Source of the DNA: Bacillus sp. THAF10
Lineage (GTDB): Bacteria > Bacillota > Bacilli > Bacillales > Bacillaceae_I
Length of the DNA: 64,000 nt
Reading direction: 5' to 3'
Assembly: GCF_009363695.1 (NCBI RefSeq)
Contig: NZ_CP045403.1
Location: 2,894,001 to 2,958,000, forward strand
Shown here: positions 55,682 to 63,194 of the stretch, piece by piece
How the letters are laid out: each line of letters opens with the position of its first letter
Numbering within the stretch: the first letter of the stretch is position 1
Translations under genes and position numbers: made by a program
The notes under the pieces: generated by a model
The model's input: only the letters and a program-made list of their open reading frames with translations
Database searches by the model: none
What the model was told of the DNA's origin: nothing

Positions 55682-55965
55682 AAAAAACTCGCCTCTTCTA
55701 TAAAGAAGGGACGAGTTATATTCGCGGTACCACCCTAGTTAACAAAAATACAGAATTTTTGTTCGCTCAATTTAACATAACGGCTATTCGCCGGTACACC
55801 TTTACAGCGGTATTATCTGCTGGTCCAAGTGCCAACTCAAGAGGTGAAATGTTCACTCTGTCTTCCTTTAAAATGCTTTCAGTCTACGGCATTTTATCCC
55901 TAGTAAGGTCTAACATGAGCTACTTGCCTCTGTCACTGTTTTGTACATATGTAACTATTGTTATA
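55682..55965 (-). promoter_or_regulatory. T-box leader of pheST
   Basis: The minus strand contains the core AGGGTGGTACCGCG (55723-55736) and the terminator CTCGTCCCTTCT/AGAAGAGGCGAG with T7 (55682-55717). A stem I region upstream carries a TTC triplet (55846-55848, in CATTTCACC) that fits a phenylalanine specifier. Read-through is expected when tRNA-Phe is uncharged. Confidence 0.94.
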
Positions 55966-55993
55966 TTATATTGAAAACATGTTGATGTTGCAA
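55965..55993 (-). promoter_or_regulatory. Sigma-A promoter of pheST
   Basis: TTGCAA-N17-TATAAT on the minus strand, directly upstream of the T-box and just past the ysgA stop codon. Confidence 0.8.
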
Positions 55994-55995
55994 CT

Positions 55996-56748
55996 CTATC
56001 CGTGTAAATAATACATTAATATTCCGGCTGCCACTCCGACATTTAAGGATTCAGCTTGACCACGGATCGGAATATAAAGGTTTTGGTCTGTTGCTTCCAA
56101 GTGCTCTTTTGTCATTCCTTTTCCTTCATTACCAAGGATTAAGGCAAAGGAGGGTGACGGGGTAACCTGTTGATAGGAAACACCATTCTCAAGAGCAGTC
56201 CCGTATATCGGTATGGAATGCTGCTTGCAAGCATCTATATAAGTGGGAAGTGCCCCTTGGATGATTGGCAAATGAAAAATAGAGCCTTGTGTGGAACGAA
56301 TCACTTTTCCACTGTAAAGGTCCGCACAGCCTTCTCCTAAAATAACCATATCCATTCCTGCTGCATCTGCCGTTCTTATCATGGTACCCACATTGCCTGG
56401 ATCTTGTACATTATCAAGCATTAATATTTTTTCTTTAATCGGGTGCTCCGGTGGTGTGGGAATGCGGCAGATTGCAACTACTCCCTGTGGTGTCTCTGTT
56501 TCGCTTAATTCCTTTAGCACAGCAGGAACTGCATAGGTTAAGTCGACGTGTTGCAGATTCCAATTCTTAGGAAGGGAACGATCCTCTGAAATGATGATCT
56601 CTTCAACCAGATTGTCTACTTTTAAGGCTTCTTCGACAAGATGAAAGCCTTCAATTATAAAGGTGCCGCTCTTTTCCCGTTCTTTTTTCTTGTGCAGTTT
56701 TTTCCACTGCTTTACTTTATTATTTTTTACTGATTCAATATGTTTCAA
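55996..56748 (-). CDS. ysgA: SpoU-family RNA 2'-O-methyltransferase (YsgA)
   Basis: A 250-aa TrmH/SpoU-type methyltransferase. The knotted SPOUT motifs are clear: MLDNVQDPGNVGTMIRTADA (motif 1), ALILGNEGKGMTKEHLEA (motif 2) and IPIRGQAESLNVGVAAGILM (motif 3). An N-terminal substrate-binding extension, KNNKVKQWKKLHKKKERE, is also present. Probably acts on rRNA; the target nucleotide is not determinable here. Position next to pheS matches ysgA. Confidence 0.95.
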   Translation of the reverse strand: MKHIESVKNNKVKQWKKLHKKKEREKSGTFIIEGFHLVEEALKVDNLVEEIIISEDRSLPKNWNLQHVDLTYAVPAVLKELSETETPQGVVAICRIPTPPEHPIKEKILMLDNVQDPGNVGTMIRTADAAGMDMVILGEGCADLYSGKVIRSTQGSIFHLPIIQGALPTYIDACKQHSIPIYGTALENGVSYQQVTPSPSFALILGNEGKGMTKEHLEATDQNLYIPIRGQAESLNVGVAAGILMYYLHG

Positions 56749-56838
56749 CAGTTACTTTCTCCTTTATCAACGCTAGATACTGCTATTATACGCATTTCTT
56801 TTACATAATTAAAGTCAGGGCAGGACAGGATATCAAAT

Positions 56839-56845
56839 GATACTA
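56839..56845 (+). promoter_or_regulatory. Possible sigma-G -10 element of sspI
   Basis: GATACTA resembles the sigma-G -10 CATACTA and lies about 20 bases upstream of the sspI start. No convincing -35 (TGAATA) was seen at 17-18 bases. Confidence 0.45.
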
Positions 56846-56867
56846 TTTTTCCTACGAGGTGATTTGA

Positions 56868-57074
56868 ATGAATTTAAATTTACGCCACGCGATTCGTCAA
56901 AATGTGGAAGGAAATTCCCAAGACCAGCTTAGAGATACAATCTTAGATGCCATTAATAAAGGCGAAGAAAAGATGCTTCCAGGTTTAGGCGTGTTGTTTG
57001 AAGTGATTTGGGAAAATTCTTCTGAGCAGGAAAAGTCCGAAATGCTCTCTACGCTTGAGGATGGCTTGAAATAG
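56868..57074 (+). CDS. sspI: Small acid-soluble spore protein I
   Basis: A 68-aa minor SASP found in spores. The sequence [20 protein letters not shown] and [20 protein letters not shown] is characteristic of SspI. ACGAGGTG precedes the ATG. Stands alone, divergent from ysgA, with its own terminator; forespore expression is inferred from the family. Confidence 0.96.
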   Translation: MNLNLRHAIRQNVEGNSQDQLRDTILDAINKGEEKMLPGLGVLFEVIWENSSEQEKSEMLSTLEDGLK

Positions 57075-57087
57075 TATTGGATGGAAG

Positions 57088-57116
57088 AGCAGCTCCTTTG
57101 GGGGCTGTTTTTTTAT
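57088..57116. terminator. Terminator of sspI
   Basis: CAGCTCC/GGGGCTG hairpin followed by T7, overlapping the end of the convergent NERD gene. Confidence 0.8.
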
Positions 57117-58075
57117 TTTGGGAGGAAGTAGGTTCTCTTATATTTTGAGCCGCAATGAGAGAGTTTTAAAGAATAAATAATTTTAGAAGTTGTTGAATCC
57201 GAAGCTAACCCGAGGAATTTTTTTAATTGTTGATGCGTAATGTTTGTCCCGAAAAGTAATAAGTAGTCTTCCAAAGTTTGTTTATGAGCATCTTTAGTTT
57301 CGTGTTTACAGTGTTTACAAACCCAAGATCCACCTCTTCGTTTCATCGAAATGTTGAAACAGTTGGGACAATGTACCCCTTCTATTATCTCATCTGGCTT
57401 GATATCAAAACGTTCAAGGATGTTGATATCTTCTTCGCAATGCTTCTTTAATAATTTTCGTGATATTTTTAATAATTCTTTTTCAGTAAAGATGGGGGAA
57501 TCGAATTTCTGATCTATTTCTTCTAGTTTAGAGAAAAGGTTGTGCGCATGCATGATGGAGTGTGAGGCTTTAACGCGGGAATCTGCTCTGATAATTGTTT
57601 GGGGATTTGTGAAGCATACAAAGGGTGTGATTGAAGGTAGCTTTATTTTTTGGTTCTCTAAAAATTCCGCTAATCTTAATTTCTGCTTTTTCACTTGATC
57701 TAGAGGATTGTAGAAACCCTCTTCCATGCCATTCAATGTACGTAGAAATTGATCAAAGTGTTTTTCAAAGGAAACCTGGCCGATGATATTTTTAATTTCT
57801 AAAATGAGGAAGTATTTAGAGGTTAAGACGAGGACGTCCATTTGAAAGTGATAATTTTTTGTTGATTCTAACCTTAATGAATGAAAGATAAAATATTTGT
57901 TCTCATCCAAAAATGATAAATGATACTCCATGGAAAGCTCACCTTTGTATCCTGCCATCCTTTTTGCCAAATCTTGCTCAATTAGCGGTCTTTTGGGGTG
58001 ATTTTGATCAATTCTTCTCAGTAAAGCTTCTAATTTTCGGATGGTTAACGGTTTTTCAAGTGGTTTTATGATCAT
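57113..58075 (-). CDS. NERD-domain protein with C-terminal zinc ribbon
   Basis: A 320-aa protein. Residues about 40-155 fit the nuclease-related domain: YKGELSMEYHLSFLDENKYF, then MDVLVLTSKYFLILEIKNII, whose D...E.K arrangement is the putative nuclease core. Near residue 235 a CPNC...CKHC pair makes a zinc ribbon. The C-terminal tail resembles a small helical DNA-binding segment (THQQLKKFLGLAS). Start ATG after AGGAGGG. The gene is not part of the conserved backbone here (B. subtilis has ysfB/glcD genes after sspI). It is therefore a likely lineage-specific insertion. Function unknown. Confidence 0.85.
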   Translation of the reverse strand: MIIKPLEKPLTIRKLEALLRRIDQNHPKRPLIEQDLAKRMAGYKGELSMEYHLSFLDENKYFIFHSLRLESTKNYHFQMDVLVLTSKYFLILEIKNIIGQVSFEKHFDQFLRTLNGMEEGFYNPLDQVKKQKLRLAEFLENQKIKLPSITPFVCFTNPQTIIRADSRVKASHSIMHAHNLFSKLEEIDQKFDSPIFTEKELLKISRKLLKKHCEEDINILERFDIKPDEIIEGVHCPNCFNISMKRRGGSWVCKHCKHETKDAHKQTLEDYLLLFGTNITHQQLKKFLGLASDSTTSKIIYSLKLSHCGSKYKRTYFLPK

Positions 58076-58146
58076 TTTTCCCTCCTAAAAGTGTATTCTG
58101 TTCAATATTACCATAATATAGAAACTGCGATCATGAATTTTTAGAA

Positions 58147-58251
58147 GTTCATGCCGAAATGTAGTGAGTTCGTGCCAAAATGCATCAAATTCATGCCAAA
58201 ACATGGCGAGTTCGTGCCAAAACACCCCGAGTTGATGCCAATCCCCTTTTT
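58147..58251 (+). repeat. Tandem 21-bp repeat, five units
   Basis: Five consecutive 21-base units share GTTCRTGCCAAAAY followed by a variable part ending in GA. Read on the plus strand they give a seven-residue repeat (MPKCSEF, VPKCIKF, MPKHGEF, VPKHPEL), but no ribosome site supports translation. The block lies 72-176 bases upstream of the NERD gene and just beyond the ysdC terminator. Confidence 0.85.
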
Positions 58252-58302
58252 ATCGAGTTCTCCCATTTTCCCCAAGGTAACTTGCTCCATTCTAACAAAC
58301 AA

Positions 58303-58326
58303 CCGCCCACAAAAATGTGAGCGGCC
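58303..58326 (-). terminator. Terminator of ysdC
   Basis: CCGCTCACA and TGTGGGCGG pair with one wobble around a short T loop, with TTGTTTGTTAG following on the minus strand. Confidence 0.8.
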
Positions 58327-58338
58327 GCCTAACTCAAA

Positions 58339-59424
58339 TCAATCAAACGTCAACTTAGCGACTGTGTCCGCGTCTAAGCGCTTAATAACCTCACCAATCA
58401 GCTTCACCGCATTTTCATAGTCGTCACGGTGTAGCATCGCAGCATGAGAGTGAATGTAGCGCGTTGCGATTGTGATGGATAGCGCTGGTACTCCTTGTGC
58501 AGTTAAATGAATCGCACCGGAGTCCGTTCCGCCGCCCGCAACAGAGTCGAATTGATATGGAACTTCCATTTCGTCCGCCACATTTGTTACAAAATCACGA
58601 AGTCCTTTATGTGACACCATGGAAGCATCATATAAAATGATTTGTGGTCCTTTGCCCATTTTGCTTAGTGCTTCTTTTTCGGTTACTCCTGGTGTATCAC
58701 CAGCAATTCCAACGTCCACACCAAAGCCGATGTCAGGCTGAATCAAATTGGCGGATGTCTTGGCTCCACGTAAGCCTACTTCTTCCTGAACAGTTCCAAC
58801 ACCGTAAACTACGTTTGGAAGGTCAGCGTCTTTTAGGTATTTCAATACATCGATGGCAATCGCACAACCAATACGGTTATCCCAAGCTTTAGCGAGAAGC
58901 ATCTTCTCATTATTCATGACAGTGAATTCAAAGTAAGGTACCACTTGATCCCCTGGGCGTACTCCCCATTCTTGGGCTTCTTCACGGCTGGAAGCACCGA
59001 TGTCGATAAACATGTCTTTTATGTCTACTGGTTTCTTGCGCGCTTCTGCTGGCAGGATATGAGGAGGCTTTGAGCCAATCACTCCTGTAACATCGCCTTT
59101 ACTAGTTACAATTGTTACGCGCTGTGCAAGCATTACTTGGCTCCACCAGCCACCAACTGTTTGGAAGCGCAGGAAGCCACGGTCATCGATATGTGTTACC
59201 ATAAAGCCGACCTCATCAAGGTGACCGGCAACCATTACTTTCGGACCATCAGCCTTTCCAATTTTTTTGGCGATTAAGCTGCCAAGTCCGTCTGTCATTA
59301 CTTCATCCGCATATGGCGTTATGTATTTTCTCATTACGTCTCGTGGTTCTTTTTCGTTGCCCGGAATCCCTTTTGCATCTGTCAGGTCCTTGAGCATCGT
59401 TAAGGTTTCATCTAATTTCGTCAA
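58339..59424 (-). CDS. ysdC: M42 family metallopeptidase (glutamyl aminopeptidase-like)
   Basis: A 361-aa TET-type aminopeptidase. Metal and catalytic residues are in [41 protein letters not shown] and [14 protein letters not shown]. Family members form dodecamers and degrade peptides in the cytoplasm; they were formerly annotated as endoglucanases. Position between sspI and the infC cluster matches ysdC. Confidence 0.95.
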   Translation of the reverse strand: MTKLDETLTMLKDLTDAKGIPGNEKEPRDVMRKYITPYADEVMTDGLGSLIAKKIGKADGPKVMVAGHLDEVGFMVTHIDDRGFLRFQTVGGWWSQVMLAQRVTIVTSKGDVTGVIGSKPPHILPAEARKKPVDIKDMFIDIGASSREEAQEWGVRPGDQVVPYFEFTVMNNEKMLLAKAWDNRIGCAIAIDVLKYLKDADLPNVVYGVGTVQEEVGLRGAKTSANLIQPDIGFGVDVGIAGDTPGVTEKEALSKMGKGPQIILYDASMVSHKGLRDFVTNVADEMEVPYQFDSVAGGGTDSGAIHLTAQGVPALSITIATRYIHSHAAMLHRDDYENAVKLIGEVIKRLDADTVAKLTFD

Positions 59425-59494
59425 TTATTTCGGCCCCCTTCATAGTTTCACTCCAAGATTATTATACAGAAAAGTCTCACTAATGTAAAAAGGA

Positions 59495-59983
59495 TTAATA
59501 ACCCTCTTGCTGGCGCTGATGGTTAACTTTATTCTTTTCAAGATAAGCTTGCTCAATTTCCTCCCAATGAAAACCTAGCATTTCTCCTAGCGTGTGGTAG
59601 GTATCAAATAGGACGACAAAATTCTCTTCTGTTTGTTCTTTTCGAAAGGATGAGATTTGTTCATACATTAGGTTAAATTGGTCGGAGAGAGAATCACACT
59701 GTCTTGCTATTCCAGTAACAAGCTCTTCCTGAAATTGAAAGGTGATTCCGAGCGAGAGAATAAAGTGCACACCATCTACATACTCCTCAAGAATTACCTT
59801 CCGCTCTGCAGGAGGCTTTTCACTCCAGAATTTAAAGCAACGAGTTTCGTTGGCAAGCTCCCCTAGCTCCACTAGTAAAGCTAGAATTTTTTTCTCCACT
59901 AGTTCCTCTTTTACAAGTCCATGCTTGGTTTCAATTCTCTCATCGAGTTCCTTTTGGAACGTCATTAACAATGAAATATCCAT
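59495..59983 (-). CDS. Dimeric (all-alpha) dUTP diphosphatase
   Basis: A 162-aa dUTPase_2/MazG-like enzyme converting dUTP to dUMP. Diagnostic segments are ALLVELGELANETRCFKFWS, with the ExxE metal site, and ILEEYVDGVHFILSLGITF with the second acidic pair. It is unrelated to the trimeric dUTPase. A single gene between ysdC and ysdB; not in this spot in B. subtilis as far as I recall. Confidence 0.9.
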   Translation of the reverse strand: MDISLLMTFQKELDERIETKHGLVKEELVEKKILALLVELGELANETRCFKFWSEKPPAERKVILEEYVDGVHFILSLGITFQFQEELVTGIARQCDSLSDQFNLMYEQISSFRKEQTEENFVVLFDTYHTLGEMLGFHWEEIEQAYLEKNKVNHQRQQEGY

Positions 59984-60018
59984 ATGTACCGCCTTTTTTA
60001 TTATTTTTTTCTAAAAAA

Positions 60019-60045
60019 TGAAACCTTTATGTTTGCTTATACGTA
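60019..60045 (+). promoter_or_regulatory. Sigma-W promoter of ysdB
   Basis: TGAAAC-N17-CGTA matches the sigma-W consensus, about 50 bases upstream of the ysdB ATG. ysdB belongs to the sigma-W envelope-stress regulon in B. subtilis. Confidence 0.88.
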
Positions 60046-60096
60046 CATAAGGTATTTTATAATATAACTTTTTATTTTGCGAAGGAGTAAGCAAAC

Positions 60097-60483
60097 ATGT
60101 TGATGATTCTCATTCGTCTTGCACTATTAGCCCTTTTTATTTTCATCGTTTATACCATTGTAAAATTTCTTCTAAACCCTAAAAGAAAGCTCGAACTTGC
60201 ACATGAAAAGAAGAATTTCTTCATGCTTGACCAAAAAAATAACGTTAGAAAAAACTTTCTTGTTACCTATAAAGGCGTCATGTTTGAAGGAGAAAAGTAT
60301 TTAGGTACAACGGATAATGCATTTGAGGTCATTTCTATATTTATTTGGCCAAAAAATTCAGAAATGCTGCAAGGGTTGAAAAAGCACGATTTTGAGTTTA
60401 TTCAAAAGGAAATAAGACGAGTGTATCCCAATGCCATTATTGATTGGAAAAGTCCGATTAAGGAATTTCTAAAAGAAAGCTAA
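60097..60483 (+). CDS. ysdB: Sigma-W-controlled membrane-anchored protein YsdB
   Basis: A 128-aa protein with one N-terminal transmembrane helix (LIRLALLALFIFIVYTIVKF) and a cytoplasmic domain containing NNVRKNFLVTYKGVMFEGEK. GAAGGAG precedes the ATG. Name by position, promoter and overall resemblance. Function not known beyond the stress regulon. Confidence 0.88.
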   Translation: MLMILIRLALLALFIFIVYTIVKFLLNPKRKLELAHEKKNFFMLDQKNNVRKNFLVTYKGVMFEGEKYLGTTDNAFEVISIFIWPKNSEMLQGLKKHDFEFIQKEIRRVYPNAIIDWKSPIKEFLKES

Positions 60484-60520
60484 AGAGGCTGATTCCCACC
60501 TCCTGGGATCAGCCTCTTTT
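60483..60520. terminator. Bidirectional terminator between ysdB and the VTT protein gene
   Basis: AAGAGGCTGATTCCCA and TGGGATCAGCCTCTT form a near-perfect 15-bp hairpin with a T run on the plus strand; it overlaps the end of the convergent gene. Confidence 0.88.
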
Positions 60521-61096
60521 ATATTGCTTTTCTTTTTGAAAAAACTGTTCCCATTTCATCACCACTACTTTTTTCCTCATGATGAGCATGGTAAGGAAAA
60601 GAACAACAAGCACGACTATCATCGTTTTAGGAGAGAACTCTGTAATAACCTGGCCGAAAATGGTATAGATGATGGCAAGAGGAATATTGCAGATTAAGGA
60701 AGCTTTGGCATATTTGGGGAAGCTTTTCGTTGTTTCAATTAAACAAAGTGATAAAAGGTGAAAGTGGATAAATGGGATGAGGCGCATAACTGTTATTTGT
60801 GCAACACTGAAGTTTGCACGATTACCGAAGACTCTTTCTTTCATTGCGAGAATCCTTGCAAAAAATTTAGGGAATTGCTGATAAAGCCAATAGAAAAACA
60901 AACTGGATAGTGTGAGGCCGATGATGGAATAGATACTTCCAAGGAGGCCTCCAAATAGCGCACCACCTGCAATACAAATGATAATAACAGGGATGAACAG
61001 AATTTGTCTCAGGATATGAAAAAGCAAAAATCCTAGAGAGGCGAGGAGCCAATGGTTTTCAATGACGATAAATAACACTTCCAATTTTTCATCCAT
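60509..61096 (-). CDS. TVP38/TMEM64 (VTT/DedA-like) membrane protein
   Basis: A 195-aa polytopic protein. The VTT signature is seen as FIPVIIICIAGGALFGGLLG with the nearby SIYSIIGLTLSSLFFYWLY, and VMRLIPFIHFHLLSL further on. It ends in two hydrophobic helices and a basic tail. Family members are associated with lipid or undecaprenyl-phosphate translocation, but a role for this one is not assigned. It lies between ysdA and ysdB on the strand opposite to ysdB. Confidence 0.88.
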   Translation of the reverse strand: MDEKLEVLFIVIENHWLLASLGFLLFHILRQILFIPVIIICIAGGALFGGLLGSIYSIIGLTLSSLFFYWLYQQFPKFFARILAMKERVFGNRANFSVAQITVMRLIPFIHFHLLSLCLIETTKSFPKYAKASLICNIPLAIIYTIFGQVITEFSPKTMIVVLVVLFLTMLIMRKKVVVMKWEQFFQKEKQYKRG

Positions 61097-61158
61097 ATAG
61101 CTTGCCTCCCTTGCAGTATTTACTTCATTTTATTCTAGCTGCGATGGATTATGTTACC

Positions 61159-61425
61159 TTATTGGACAAACAGAAAATATCCCCATAAGCCAATATGGAT
61201 AATGGTCATGCTAGGAAGACCAACACGAAACGAGAGATGCTTTGTTTTATGGCGATATGTTGTCATGCCCATCCATTCTCCTAGCGCTCCACCAAGCATG
61301 GCTATTCCCCAAAGATGAAGTTCAGGCACTCTCCAACGATGCTCTATCGCTCGTTGTTTGTCTGCCTTCATGATGATGAATCCAAGTATATTCATAAAAA
61401 GATAATAGCCGATTAGTACTTCCAT
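61159..61425 (-). CDS. ysdA: DUF1294 membrane protein YsdA
   Basis: An 88-aa protein with three hydrophobic segments and the family marks IIMKADKQRAIEHRWRVPE, LGGALGEWMGMTTYRHKTKH and FRVGLPSM. The ATG five bases after GGAGG is chosen; the frame continues 14 codons upstream without a site. Position next to rplT matches ysdA. Confidence 0.88.
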   Translation of the reverse strand: MEVLIGYYLFMNILGFIIMKADKQRAIEHRWRVPELHLWGIAMLGGALGEWMGMTTYRHKTKHLSFRVGLPSMTIIHIGLWGYFLFVQ

Positions 61426-61504
61426 CATATCCTCCAAGTGAGCGTTATGTGCATAGGCTTTTGCCATCTATGTTATCACGATTTTACAATAAAACAAGGA
61501 ATAG

Positions 61505-61534
61505 AAAAAGAGGCTACCCAATGATAGCCTCTTT
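61505..61534 (-). terminator. Terminator of infC-rpmI-rplT
   Basis: AAAGAGGCTA and TAGCCTCTTT hairpin with an 8-nt loop, then TTCTATTCC on the minus strand. Confidence 0.88.
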
Positions 61535-61539
61535 CTCTA

Positions 61540-61899
61540 TTACTTGTTTAAGCTGTTTTTAGCAGCAGTTGCTAATTCAGCAAATGCTTTTTCATCGCTA
61601 ACTGCTAGCTCAGCTAACATTTTGCGGTTAACTTCGATACCAGCTACTTTTAATCCGTGCATTAGACGGCTGTAAGAAAGTCCGTTCATGCGAGCCGCTG
61701 CGTTGATACGAGCGATCCAAAGCTTACGGAAGTCGCGTTTCTTTTGACGACGATCGCGGTAAGCGTACATTAAGGATTTCATTACTTGTTGGTTTGCTAC
61801 TTTATATAAAGTGTGTTTAGAACCGAAATAACCTTTAGCTAATTTAATGACTTTTTTACGACGTTGGCGTGTTACTGTTCCGCCTTTAACTCTTGGCAT
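61540..61899 (-). CDS. rplT: 50S ribosomal protein L20
   Basis: 119 aa. Very basic N-terminus [20 protein letters not shown], then [19 protein letters not shown] and [20 protein letters not shown]. Essential for 50S assembly. In Bacillus L20 also binds the leader of this operon and represses it by premature termination. Last gene of infC-rpmI-rplT. Confidence 0.99.
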   Translation of the reverse strand: MPRVKGGTVTRQRRKKVIKLAKGYFGSKHTLYKVANQQVMKSLMYAYRDRRQKKRDFRKLWIARINAAARMNGLSYSRLMHGLKVAGIEVNRKMLAELAVSDEKAFAELATAAKNSLNK

Positions 61900-61925
61900 T
61901 ATGAATACCTCCTAATTAAAAAATA

Positions 61926-62126
61926 TTATCTTAAGTTGTCTAACATGTGACGGATGCGTTTGAAATCACCTTTGCTGACCATAGCTGACTTACGTAATTT
62001 ACGCTTTTGCTTTTGGGACTTGTTAGCGAATAAGTGACTTGTGTATGCGTGAGAACGCTTTAGGCTACCAGATCCAGTTTTCTTGAATCTTTTCGCTGAT
62101 CCGCGATGAGTTTTCATTTTAGGCAT
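61926..62126 (-). CDS. rpmI: 50S ribosomal protein L35
   Basis: 66 aa, sequence [20 protein letters not shown] and [20 protein letters not shown], typical of L35. The ATG follows GGAGG. 21 bases after infC and 26 bases before rplT. Confidence 0.99.
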   Translation of the reverse strand: MPKMKTHRGSAKRFKKTGSGSLKRSHAYTSHLFANKSQKQKRKLRKSAMVSKGDFKRIRHMLDNLR

Positions 62127-62147
62127 TGGAGTTCCTCCTCATATGAA

Positions 62148-62663
62148 TTACTTTTCGTTTTTTGGTGCCAGTATTAAGAACATGCTGCGTCCATCCATTT
62201 TTGGATGAGACTCAACTGTTGATACTTCTGCACATGCAGCTGAGAAACGATCTAGCACACGCTGACCGATTTCTTTATGTGTAATCGCACGTCCTTTGAA
62301 TCGGATGGATGCTTTTACTTTGTCTCCTTTTTCAAGGAATTTGATTGCATTGCGAAGCTTCGTGTTGAAGTCATGCTCATCAATAGTAGGACTTAAACGA
62401 ACTTCCTTTAAGCTAATAACCTTTTGGTTTTTGCGCGCTTCTTTTTCTTTCTTCTGTTGCTCGAAACGGAACTTTCCGTAGTCCATAATTCGGCATACAG
62501 GAGGCTTCGCATTAGGCGCAACCATTACTAAGTCAAGGTTAGCACGCGTTGCAATCTCAAGCGCTTCTACTTTTGACTTAATTCCAAGCTGGTCTCCATT
62601 TTGACCGATTAGACGAACTTCACGAGCACGAATGCCCTCGTTTACCATCATGTCCTTGCTAAT
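62148..62663 (-). CDS. infC: Translation initiation factor IF-3, AUU start
   Basis: Binds 30S and checks initiator codon pairing. The N-domain includes [20 protein letters not shown], the linker [20 protein letters not shown], and the C-domain [20 protein letters not shown]. The first ATG is badly placed. Four codons further up, ATT lies seven bases after GGAGGTG, giving [10 protein letters not shown], identical in layout to the AUU-initiated infC of B. subtilis. The annotated start is therefore the ATT (171 aa). An unusual start is a family trait, linked to autoregulation by IF-3. Confidence 0.95.
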   Translation of the reverse strand: MSKDMMVNEGIRAREVRLIGQNGDQLGIKSKVEALEIATRANLDLVMVAPNAKPPVCRIMDYGKFRFEQQKKEKEARKNQKVISLKEVRLSPTIDEHDFNTKLRNAIKFLEKGDKVKASIRFKGRAITHKEIGQRVLDRFSAACAEVSTVESHPKMDGRSMFLILAPKNEK

Positions 62664-62890
62664 AATTAGCCACCTCCAAGGTTTATTCCGAACACCGTTT
62701 GACGAACAATTTTACAAACAAAAAAGTGCGGATGCACAACACACCCACACTTTACGATTACAATAGTAAAAGAAAAATCATTGTCGTAAAACCTGCCAAC
62801 TGCCTGTTGCATGTTACTGCGTTCGCGTCGATCAGGTGAGAAGCGGGTGCTTCTTCTTGTTCTCAAACAAGTATTCTGTTTTGACCTTGT
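62664..62890 (-). promoter_or_regulatory. L20 leader of infC-rpmI-rplT with attenuator
   Basis: A transcribed leader of about 220 nt. It ends in a terminator-like hairpin AAGTGTGGGTGTG/CATCCGCACTT with T6 (62720-62753), 55 bases before infC. The leader contains GGTGAGAAGCGGGTGC-type sequences in antisense on the plus strand. The layout matches the Bacillus L20 leader, where L20 binding promotes termination. The L20-binding structure itself was not modelled. Confidence 0.8.
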
Positions 62891-62892
62891 TA

Positions 62893-62922
62893 AATATATC
62901 ATTAATGATGATTGATTGTCAA
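62893..62922 (-). promoter_or_regulatory. Sigma-A promoter of infC operon
   Basis: TTGACA-N18-TATATT on the minus strand upstream of the L20 leader. Confidence 0.78.
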
Positions 62923-63010
62923 GATTCGTATCTAAATGAAACAACGTTTTAAATTCTATCAGATAAAAAGATCTTGCGCAATACTTTTTTAAAAATACCC
63001 TTTTGATGTC

Positions 63011-63147
63011 GCTGTTGATTTCCGCAAACTTGCTTCGCTTTCCGCGGGGCGGTCCCGGGAGCCTCCTCGGGCTTGTAGCCCTGCGGGGTCTCCCGAGACG
63101 CGCTTATTCCCGCAGGAGTCTTCGCAGTTTGCTCCAATCAACAGCTG
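63011..63147 (+). repeat. Dispersed palindromic repeat, copy 7
   Basis: Begins GCTGTTGATTTCCGCAAACT and ends GCTCCAATCAACAGC. It has well-kept internal arms: TCCCGGGAGCC... against GGGGTCTCCCGAGA, and TTCCGCGGGGCGG against TTCCCGCAGGAGTC. It lies between thrS and the infC promoter. Confidence 0.9.
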
Positions 63148-63194
63148 GGGAACTTGTTATCATCAACAATACTTAACAAAGTCTTATCGCATGC

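Noticed and set aside
58151..58420. An 89-codon plus-strand frame with MPKxxEF repeats
   Set aside because: The periodicity comes from the 21-bp tandem repeat; the frame then runs antisense into ysdC and lacks a ribosome site.
62666..62944. A 92-codon frame in front of infC
   Set aside because: It lies across the L20 leader and its attenuator hairpin. The composition is arginine/cysteine-rich without family resemblance.
62949..63137. A 62-codon minus-strand open frame (AKTPAGISASRETPQGY...)
   Set aside because: Translation of repeat copy 7; same reasoning as for copy 6.
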